The notes under the pieces were generated by a model. The model was given only the letters and a program-made list of their open reading frames with translations, searched no databases and was not told where the DNA came from. From JAFAHD01 sp035654355 (GTDB lineage: Bacteria > Vulcanimicrobiota > Vulcanimicrobiia > Eremiobacterales > Eremiobacteraceae): a stretch of DNA of 5,659 nucleotides. Shown piece by piece: positions 1-4,810 of this stretch. The stretch lies in the NCBI GenBank assembly GCA_035654355.1, contig DASRXC010000100.1:1-5659 (forward strand), given 5' to 3'. Within the stretch, counting starts at the first letter, position 1. Each line of letters opens with the position of its first letter. A program made the position numbers and the translations under genes.

Positions 1-1656
1 TTCGGCGACTTTCGGATGGTCGACGAATGCGCTCTCCACTTCTGTCGTCGAGATGCGGTGTCCAGACACGTTCATCACGTCGTCGACGCGGCCCAAGAGC
101 CAGTAGTATCCGTCTTCGTCGCGCTTGCAGCCGTCCGCCGGGAAGTAGTAACCTTGCTTTTCAAAGCGGCTCCAGTACGTCTGCAAGTAGCGATCGTGCG
201 CGCGCCATAGCGTGCGCAGCATCGCTGGCCATGGCTTAGTGATGACGATGTATCCGCCACCGCCAAGCGGCACCGAGTTGCCTTCGTTGTCGACGACGTC
301 GGCGAAGACACCTGGATACGGGAACGTCGCTGAACCGGGTTTCGCCGGCGTGATGCCCGGCAGCGGCGTCACGAGAATCATTCCGGTTTCCGTTTGCCAC
401 CACGTGTCGACCACCGGACATCTGCCGCCGCCGATGAACTCGTAATACCACACCCACGCCTCGGGATTGATTGGTTCACCGACGCTTCCCAAAAGACGCA
501 AGCTCGACATGTCGTGCTTTTCGGGATAGTGCGGTCCCCACTTCATGAACGTGCGGATCGCGGTCGGCGCAGTGTAAAGAACGGTGATCTTGTACTTCTC
601 GACAATCGCCCAAAAACGGTCCTTGTCAGGGAAGTCGGGCGTGCCTTCGTAGATGACGCCGGTCGTGCGATTGGCGAGCGGTCCGTAGACGATGTACGAG
701 TGACCGGTGACCCAGCCGATGTCGGCGGTGCACCAGAAGATATCTGTGTCTTCTTTGATATCGAAGATGTACTTGTGCGTCGAGGTGATGCCGGTCAGAT
801 AGCCGCCGGTCGTGTGCACGATGCCTTTTGGTTTGGCGGTCGTGCCGCTCGAGTACAGGATGTAGAGCTCATCCTCTGCGGCCATCTTCTCTGGCTCGCA
901 TTGATCGCTTTGCTTGCCGACCAGGTCATGATACCAGTGATCGCGGCCTTGCTTCATCTCGACGGGGTCGCCGATCCGTTTGAGCACGATAGTGCTTTGA
1001 ATGCTCGGAGTGTCTTTGATCGCATCGTCGGCGATCTGTTTGAGCTGGATCTTGCCGCCGCGGCGCCAGCCCTGATCTTGAGTGATGAGTACCTTGCATT
1101 CGCCGTCGTTGATGCGATCACGCAGACTGTCGGCGGAAAACCCGCCGAACACAACCGAGTGGATCGCGCCGATGCGCGAGCAGGCCAACAGCGACGCCGG
1201 CAATTCCGGAACCATGCCCATGTAAATGGCGACGCGATCGCCCTTCTTGACGCCGAGTGCCTTGAGCGCGTTCGCTAGGCGGCACGTTTCTTTAAGCAGA
1301 TCCTCGAATGTGAGGACGCGAGCGTCGCCGGGCTCGCCTTCCCAATAGTAAGCGACTTGTTTTCCGTGGCCTGCCTTGACGTGACGATCGAGGCAGTTGT
1401 AGCTGACGTTGAGCGTGCCGCCGTCAAACCAGCGTGCGCGCTTGGTCTTTTCATCCCATGCGAACGTCTTCGTCCACTTCGTGAACCACTCGAGTCGCTC
1501 TGCCTGGCTCGCCCAAAAAGCTTCGAAATCTTTTGAGGCCTTCTCGTAGATGGCGGGATCGTTCCAGTTCGCCTGTTTCTTGAAGTCGTCGCTCGGCGGG
1601 AACGCACGGTGCTCGGCGAACAGCGCTTCGATCGCTTGCGTCTTGACGTCAGCCAT
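1..1656 (-). CDS. acs: Acetyl-CoA synthetase (AMP-forming), 3' end beyond window
   Basis: Cytoplasmic enzyme that activates acetate with ATP and CoA to acetyl-CoA via acetyl-AMP. The window shows 552 residues; family members have about 650, so only the C-terminal lid domain with the acetylatable catalytic lysine is missing. Visible ANL-superfamily motifs: the phosphate-binding loop YSSGTTAKPKG (268-278), GWVTGHSY (314-321), SVGEP (391-395), DTWWQTETG (417-425), and the hinge region GRVDDVMNVSGHR (522-534). Val316, Thr317, Val392 and Trp420 match the known acetate-pocket residues of Salmonella Acs, which argues for acetate over longer acids; propionyl-CoA synthetases usually have GWVVGHSY. One oddity is YFPAD (504-508), where most relatives have a glycine before the aspartate. 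ATG 1656 is chosen because GGAG lies 6 bases upstream; an in-frame ATG at 1668 lacks a good ribosome site. Divergent from the permease gene at 1985. Confidence 0.97.
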   Translation of the reverse strand, partial: MADVKTQAIEALFAEHRAFPPSDDFKKQANWNDPAIYEKASKDFEAFWASQAERLEWFTKWTKTFAWDEKTKRARWFDGGTLNVSYNCLDRHVKAGHGKQVAYYWEGEPGDARVLTFEDLLKETCRLANALKALGVKKGDRVAIYMGMVPELPASLLACSRIGAIHSVVFGGFSADSLRDRINDGECKVLITQDQGWRRGGKIQLKQIADDAIKDTPSIQSTIVLKRIGDPVEMKQGRDHWYHDLVGKQSDQCEPEKMAAEDELYILYSSGTTAKPKGIVHTTGGYLTGITSTHKYIFDIKEDTDIFWCTADIGWVTGHSYIVYGPLANRTTGVIYEGTPDFPDKDRFWAIVEKYKITVLYTAPTAIRTFMKWGPHYPEKHDMSSLRLLGSVGEPINPEAWVWYYEFIGGGRCPVVDTWWQTETGMILVTPLPGITPAKPGSATFPYPGVFADVVDNEGNSVPLGGGGYIVITKPWPAMLRTLWRAHDRYLQTYWSRFEKQGYYFPADGCKRDEDGYYWLLGRVDDVMNVSGHRISTTEVESAFVDHPKVAE

Positions 1657-1662
1657 GTCGGT

Positions 1663-1666
1663 CTCC
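1663..1666 (-). promoter_or_regulatory. Ribosome binding site deciding the acs start
   Basis: GGAG on the minus strand, 6 bases before ATG 1656. It overlaps the alternative in-frame ATG at 1668, which has no comparable purine-rich site upstream. This favours the shorter protein starting MADVKTQ. Confidence 0.65.
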
Positions 1667-1670
1667 ATCC

Positions 1671-1767
1671 GTGGTCCCGCGCTCTCATGACTCTCGTGCG
1701 GCGGTTCGCAGATCCGGCGCCGGCGCTTGTGGGCCGGCCCCGCACTGTAGAGAGAGCGCGGGACTAC
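1671..1767. repeat. Nested inverted repeat / candidate structured leader element
   Basis: Outer arms 1671-1686 (GTGGTCCCGCGCTCTC) and 1752-1767 (GAGAGCGCGGGACTAC) are reverse complements at 15 of 16 positions, including 13 consecutive perfect ones (1674-1686 with 1752-1764). The single mismatch would be a G-U wobble in plus-strand RNA but an A-C mismatch in minus-strand RNA. Inside are a second inverted pair, GTGCGG 1696-1701 with CCGCAC 1740-1745, and a third, GCCGGC 1719-1724 with GCCGGC 1733-1738 around an 8-base loop. Together they make a three-tier stem. The outer arm ends 3 bases from ATG 1668 and 15 bases from the preferred acs start. It may be a leader RNA structure, a DNA operator, or a small REP/MITE-like element; no target-site duplication is visible. 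Confidence 0.6.
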
Positions 1768-1971
1768 AGGGCGTGGGGGACGGGTGAGTTTGCCGCCGCA
1801 TGGGGGTATCCTCTCCTGTGATGGGCTGGGCGTCTGCGCGGGCCTTCCGCGCCTCGTTTCGCCGTCGAAAGGTGGCGGCCGCAGGTGTGCTCAAGCGCTC
1901 CTCGATCCATCTCGGCGCGCGCCTTCCGGACGCGCACCGTTGATCTTTTCCTTCTGCTCGTTCCACCGATT

Positions 1972-1977
1972 GGGAGG
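1972..1977 (+). promoter_or_regulatory. Ribosome binding site of the acetate permease
   Basis: GGGAGG, 7 bases before ATG 1985. It is strong and well spaced and fixes the start of the permease at MASSAEP. Confidence 0.8.
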
Positions 1978-1984
1978 TTGATAG

Positions 1985-2524
1985 ATGGCTAGTTCCGCTG
2001 AACCACAAGTCGCTAACCCCGGGCCGCTCGGGCTTGCTGGATTCGCTCTCACGACGCTCTTGCTCTCCGCCAACAACGCCGGCCTCATCGCAGGGTCCGA
2101 CATTTGGATCGCCTACGCGCTGTTCTACGGGGGACTCGCGCAGTTCGCTGCGGGCATGTGGGAGTTCAAAGCCAAGAATACCTTCGGCGCGACGGCGTTT
2201 TCAACGTACGGCGCCTTCTGGCTTGGAACCGCGTTCTATGTCTGGTTCTGGGCCGGGAAGGCGACCAACGTGCACGCCGACCTCGCCTGGATGCTGCTGG
2301 GTTTCGCGATCTTCACGGGAATCATGATGATCAACTCGTTTAAGCTCAACAACGCGCCGGTGATGTGGGTGTTCGTCGCCCTCTTCATCACGTTCGTGTT
2401 GCTCACGCTGGGCGAGTTCCTCGGGAGTACCGGTCTGCACGCAGCAGGCGGCTGGGTCGGCATCATCACGGCGCTTCTCGCATGGTACGCCGCGTACAAG
2501 GGAGTCGAAGCAAGCCTCGCCTGA
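1985..2524 (+). CDS. satP: Acetate/succinate permease, GPR1/FUN34/YaaH (AceTr) family
   Basis: A 179-residue inner-membrane protein, close to the 188 residues of E. coli SatP (YaaH). It begins with the family signature NPGPLGLAGF (11-20). Six hydrophobic segments follow, at roughly 20-37, 41-58, 73-91, 99-118, 124-145 and 155-171. Also typical is the stretch GGLAQFAAGMWEFKAKNTFGA (49-69) followed by FSTYGAFWL (72-80). Family members import acetate, and some succinate, probably with protons, and assemble as hexamers. Divergent to acs, so the pair looks like uptake plus activation of acetate; in E. coli, by contrast, acs sits with the unrelated symporter actP. A terminator follows 39 bases after the stop. 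The family is secure; the exact substrate is inferred from the neighbour. Confidence 0.94.
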   Translation: MASSAEPQVANPGPLGLAGFALTTLLLSANNAGLIAGSDIWIAYALFYGGLAQFAAGMWEFKAKNTFGATAFSTYGAFWLGTAFYVWFWAGKATNVHADLAWMLLGFAIFTGIMMINSFKLNNAPVMWVFVALFITFVLLTLGEFLGSTGLHAAGGWVGIITALLAWYAAYKGVEASLA

Positions 2525-2563
2525 GTGCGATGGTCGCGATGCGCGTCGCGGCTTGGTGACACA

Positions 2564-2598
2564 AGCGGCGGTCTCAAATGGACCGCCGCTCTTCTTTT
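2564..2598 (+). terminator. Intrinsic terminator after the permease
   Basis: A perfect 10-base-pair stem, AGCGGCGGTC (2564-2573) with GACCGCCGCT (2581-2590), a 7-base loop, then CTTCTTTT. It ends the plus-strand permease transcript 2 bases before the 3' end of the convergent tRNA-Leu gene. On the minus strand the same stem is followed by TGTGT, a poor T tract, so it could also stop the tRNA transcript but less strongly. Confidence 0.88.
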
Positions 2599-2600
2599 GC

Positions 2601-2682
2601 TGGGCAAGACAGGACTCGAACCTGCACGGGTCGCCCCACCGGAACCTAAATCCGGCGCGTCTGCCAGTTCCGCCACTTGCCC
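2601..2682 (-). tRNA. tRNA-Leu (anticodon UAG, reads CUA/CUN)
   Basis: A complete 82-base class II tRNA. The acceptor stem GGGCAAG/CTTGCCC (7 pairs) is perfect, followed by D arm GCG/CGC with the GG of the D loop, anticodon stem CCGGA/TCCGG with loop TTTAGGT (anticodon at plus-strand 2646-2648), a long variable arm built on GGG/CCC, T stem GCAGG/CCTGT (last pair G-U) with loop TTCGAGT, and discriminator A at 2601. The long variable arm and A73 are hallmarks of leucine tRNAs. CCA is not encoded; the next bases are GCA. It lies 44 bases after the MATE stop on the same strand with no clear terminator between. Confidence 0.96.
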
Positions 2683-2726
2683 GCTGGCGCGTGATTCGCC
2701 ATCTGAGCTGGCATTCGCTTTCTGAG

Positions 2727-4121
2727 TCAGACGAGGCGCTGGTGCCGTTGGCGCTTCCACACGAACGTGTAGTAAACGCTTTGCAGGATCAGACCGGTTA
2801 CGAATGCCGCCGGATAGCCGATCCAGATCCCAGTAAGTCCGATGCGGTGCGAAAGGATATACGCGGTCGGAACTTCGACGCCCCAGATCGAGAAGACGCC
2901 GATCGTCGTCGGCCAGATGACGGCGCCGCTCGCGCGCATTATGCCTGACAGCACTGCCGAGTTGCCGAATAAAAGGTAGCTCCACAGCGTGATCGACAGC
3001 AAGCTAGTCGCGATGTCGAGCGTGCCTGGGTCAGTGAGGAACCAGCCTGCGATGTCGCGCTTGAACACATAGGCGAGCGCGATGAGCACACCGCCGATGC
3101 CGTAGTTCAGCCAGACAGCGCTCTTGACCACGTTCCGCAAGATGTCTTCGCGGTTGGCTCCGATCGCTTGCGCGCCGAAGATCGATGCCGCGATGCCGAT
3201 GCTCACCGCGGGAAATTGCACGTAGCTCGCGATCTGATTCACCGCGCCGTATGCGGCAGTCGCGTGCGAGCCGAAACGGTTTACGAACGAGATCACTGCC
3301 AGCTCCGACAACGAGACGAGGATGAGTTGGACGCCGGTGGGGATTCCGATGCGCACCATCTGGCGCAGAATCGGCCAGTCGATCTTGAGATCGTGGACGG
3401 TCTCCTCATCCAGCGCAAGCGGGTGCTCTATAACGCGCAAGTAGATCATCATTATGATGAAGGTAAGCGTGTTCGCACTCAGGGCCGAGACGGCGGCGCT
3501 GACAAGGCCCAGGCGCGGCAATCCGAACCAGCCGAGGATGAGCGCGGGCGTGATCGCCGACCCGAACAGCGCGCCGACAAGCAAGAAGATGAACGGCGTC
3601 GTCGAGTCGCCGGTGCCGCGCATGAACGCGATGTAGGTGAAGAATACGAAGATGACCGGCAGCATCAGATAGATGATGCGCGCGTAGGCGACCGAGTCGT
3701 TCATGATGTTCGCGGGCGTGCCGAGCAGCACGAGAGTCTCGCGCGTGAACAGGAGACCCGCAAGCGCGGCGAGGCAGCCGAGTATGAACGTGAACGTGAT
3801 GCTCGTTCCGACGATGCGCTTCAGTGTATGTTCATCTCGGGCGCCGTACGCTTGACCGATGAGCACAGTGCTGCCGCTCGAAACGCCGATCAAGAATGAC
3901 ACTAAGAGGAAGAGAACCGGGAAGAACGCGCTGATCGCTGCGAGTGCGTTGACGCCGAGGAGCCGGCCGACGAAGACGCTGCTGATCGTTCCAGAGGCCG
4001 ACTGCAGAATGTTGCCGAGGATGAGCGGCACGAGGAAGATGCCCATCACCTGCCACAGCGGGCGCGAGTGGTCGAAGATGCCGCGCCTCTCGGCGGCCTC
4101 GCGTGCGCTGGGTTGCGCCAT
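2727..4121 (-). CDS. MATE-family multidrug/cation antiporter
   Basis: A 464-residue inner-membrane protein of standard length for the MATE family, which exports drugs or other organic cations in exchange for H+ or Na+. It has about twelve hydrophobic segments in two halves. The first half carries FVGRLLG (50-56) and the typical MRGTGDSTTP (167-176). The second half opens with RIGIPTGVQ (257-265) and has the equivalent IMRASGAVIWP (394-404). At the position before VGRLLG where many MATE proteins have aspartate, I read serine (47). This occurs in some branches and may bear on ion coupling, but that alignment is by eye. It starts 8 bases after the BON-like gene, so the two are very likely one operon. 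No strong ribosome site precedes the ATG, which suggests coupled translation. Substrate unknown; no specific subfamily name can be given. Confidence 0.94.
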   Translation of the reverse strand: MAQPSAREAAERRGIFDHSRPLWQVMGIFLVPLILGNILQSASGTISSVFVGRLLGVNALAAISAFFPVLFLLVSFLIGVSSGSTVLIGQAYGARDEHTLKRIVGTSITFTFILGCLAALAGLLFTRETLVLLGTPANIMNDSVAYARIIYLMLPVIFVFFTYIAFMRGTGDSTTPFIFLLVGALFGSAITPALILGWFGLPRLGLVSAAVSALSANTLTFIIMMIYLRVIEHPLALDEETVHDLKIDWPILRQMVRIGIPTGVQLILVSLSELAVISFVNRFGSHATAAYGAVNQIASYVQFPAVSIGIAASIFGAQAIGANREDILRNVVKSAVWLNYGIGGVLIALAYVFKRDIAGWFLTDPGTLDIATSLLSITLWSYLLFGNSAVLSGIMRASGAVIWPTTIGVFSIWGVEVPTAYILSHRIGLTGIWIGYPAAFVTGLILQSVYYTFVWKRQRHQRLV

Positions 4122-4122
4122 G

Positions 4123-4140
4123 CGGCGGGCTAGTCCGCCG
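4123..4140. other. Small hairpin at the BON-like/MATE gene junction
   Basis: CGGCGG (4123-4128) pairs with CCGCCG (4135-4140) around a 6-base loop that contains the stop codon of the upstream gene. In the minus-strand mRNA it sits directly before the MATE start codon and covers the only weak purine-rich stretch there. A ribosome finishing the upstream gene would melt it, as expected for translational coupling. Confidence 0.4.
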
Positions 4141-4597
4141 TGCTCGAGCGCTGGATGCGCAGGTGGTTGCGGATCGACCCTTCAGGGTAGGCCATGCGCG
4201 CGAGGAAGTCGGCGGCTTGCCACTCTTCTTCGCTTTCGACGGCGCCTTGGATGAGGATGATGTCGGCGATCGCGTCGACAGAAATCGCGCGTCCGGCGAG
4301 CCGCTCATGGCGAGCCAGCGCGCGCCGGATGCGCGTGATTGGGGAGCCGGAGGCTGCGACGGCCTCGCTGAAGCGGTCGATGACGTAATGCGCGAGATCC
4401 GCGACCTTCGTCGCCGCGATTCCCACTGATAGTCCGATCCGTTCGCGGTCGTGCGTAAGGACGTGGACGAAGCGCCGCCAGCTGCGGCGGATGCGGCGCG
4501 CGAGCTCGAGCCGGTTATCGAGCGGAGAGAGCGCGATGCCGGCGACGGCGCCCAACAGCGCGGCCGCAGCGATACCGCTGCCGAGACGTTGCTGCAC
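4130..4597 (-). CDS. Small membrane-anchored protein with BON-like domain
   Basis: A 155-residue protein that I do not recognise as a named family. Residues 8-24 form a hydrophobic, Ala/Gly-rich segment (AAAALLGAVAGIAL) that looks like a membrane anchor or uncleaved signal. An Arg-rich, probably helical linker follows (34-55). The last third (about 88-148) reads like a BON domain: a helix ITRIRRALARHERL, the strand AISVDAIADIILIQGAV with the typical hydrophobic-G-x-V ending, a helix EEEWQAADFLARMA, and a closing strand SIRNHLRI. BON domains bind membranes, often at the cell envelope. It starts with GTG, fixed by AAGGA 6 bases upstream. It precedes the MATE gene by 8 bases and follows tRNA-Lys by 32. 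The BON assignment is by pattern only; the function of the pair is unknown. Confidence 0.8.
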   Translation of the reverse strand: MQQRLGSGIAAAALLGAVAGIALSPLDNRLELARRIRRSWRRFVHVLTHDRERIGLSVGIAATKVADLAHYVIDRFSEAVAASGSPITRIRRALARHERLAGRAISVDAIADIILIQGAVESEEEWQAADFLARMAYPEGSIRNHLRIQRSSTAD

Positions 4598-4603
4598 GAT
4601 TCA

Positions 4604-4608
4604 TCCTT
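4604..4608 (-). promoter_or_regulatory. Ribosome binding site deciding the GTG start of the BON-like gene
   Basis: AAGGA on the minus strand, 6 bases before GTG 4597. An ATG at 4604 overlaps this site but is out of frame. ACAAG (4610-4606), which includes part of the site, can pair with CTTGT (4627-4623) just after the tRNA-Lys 3' end, so the site could be partly hidden in the unprocessed transcript. Confidence 0.7.
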
Positions 4609-4629
4609 GTGCGAAGCGGGGAACAAGCG

Positions 4630-4701
4630 TGCGTCGTGAGGGACTTGAACCCACAACCAACAGATTAAGAGTCTGCTGCTCTACCATTGAGCTAACGACG
4701 C
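4630..4701 (-). tRNA. tRNA-Lys (anticodon CUU, reads AAG)
   Basis: A complete 72-base tRNA. The acceptor stem GCGTCGT/ACGACGC is perfect, followed by D stem GCTC/GAGC with loop AATGGTA, anticodon stem GCAGA/TCTGT (first pair G-U) with loop CTCTTAA (anticodon at plus-strand 4667-4669), variable loop TGGTT, T loop TTCAAGT and discriminator A at 4630. The T stem GTGGG/CCCTC has one U-U mismatch (positions 50 and 64). CCA is not encoded. The BON-like gene starts 32 bases downstream on the same strand with no terminator visible between. Confidence 0.96.
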
Positions 4702-4797
4702 GTGAGTCGCTATGGTTCGCAGCCGTCGCCGCACATCTCCTGTTACCCGCATAGGGTGAGTCGCAACCGCGCAGAACGCTACGACCTGACTTCGCGT

Positions 4798-4802
4798 GGA
4801 GG
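4798..4802 (+). promoter_or_regulatory. Ribosome binding site of the S9 peptidase
   Basis: GGAGG, 8 bases before ATG 4811. It supports a start that yields an ordinary signal peptide. The 109 bases between this ATG and the divergent tRNA-Lys must contain both promoters, but no clear -35/-10 pair was found. Confidence 0.75.
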
Positions 4803-4810
4803 AAAAACGC

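Larger units (their letters stand above)
1657..1984. other. Divergent acs/satP intergenic control region
   Basis: This 328-base stretch separates two divergent start codons and contains no convincing gene; the short open frames crossing it lack ribosome sites and protein-like composition. It should hold both promoters, but I could not find a convincing -35/-10 pair on either strand. What is visible: a nested inverted repeat at 1671-1767, a small overlapping hairpin at 1745-1769, two related short hairpins at 1836-1852 and 1917-1935, a short palindrome TTTCG-CCGT-CGAAA at 1857-1870, and the permease ribosome site at 1972-1977. No known riboswitch consensus was recognised. Confidence 0.75.

Noticed and set aside
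394..1278. A 294-codon open frame on the plus strand opposite acs
   Set aside because: The minus-strand frame encodes unbroken, conserved Acs sequence through the whole stretch; the opposite frame is a GC-rich shadow with no ribosome site or protein-family features.
1703..1715. GGTTCGCAGATCC, resembling a tRNA T loop
   Set aside because: No acceptor stem, anticodon arm or D arm can be assembled around it; it lies inside the nested inverted repeat.
1275..1745. A 156-codon minus-strand open frame overlapping the acs 5' part
   Set aside because: It is out of frame with Acs, rich in Arg/Ser/Thr in shadow style, and overlaps conserved Acs residues.
1765..1830. GGAGAG and AAACTC on the minus strand, recalling glycine riboswitch motifs
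   Set aside because: Spacing is too short and the conserved aptamer core is missing; acs is also not a usual glycine-controlled gene.
3168..3899. A 243-codon plus-strand open frame opposite the MATE gene
   Set aside because: Its product is an Arg/Asp/Glu-rich mirror of membrane-protein codons; the MATE frame on the minus strand explains the sequence.
2601..4701. tRNA-bordered genomic island
   Set aside because: No integrase, no duplicated tRNA 3' end and no change in base composition is apparent; the genes look like ordinary chromosomal content.
4702..4764. Direct repeat GTGAGTCGC at 4702-4710 and 4756-4764
   Set aside because: Nine bases in a GC-rich 109-base gap can recur by chance, and neither copy sits in a recognisable promoter or attachment-site context.
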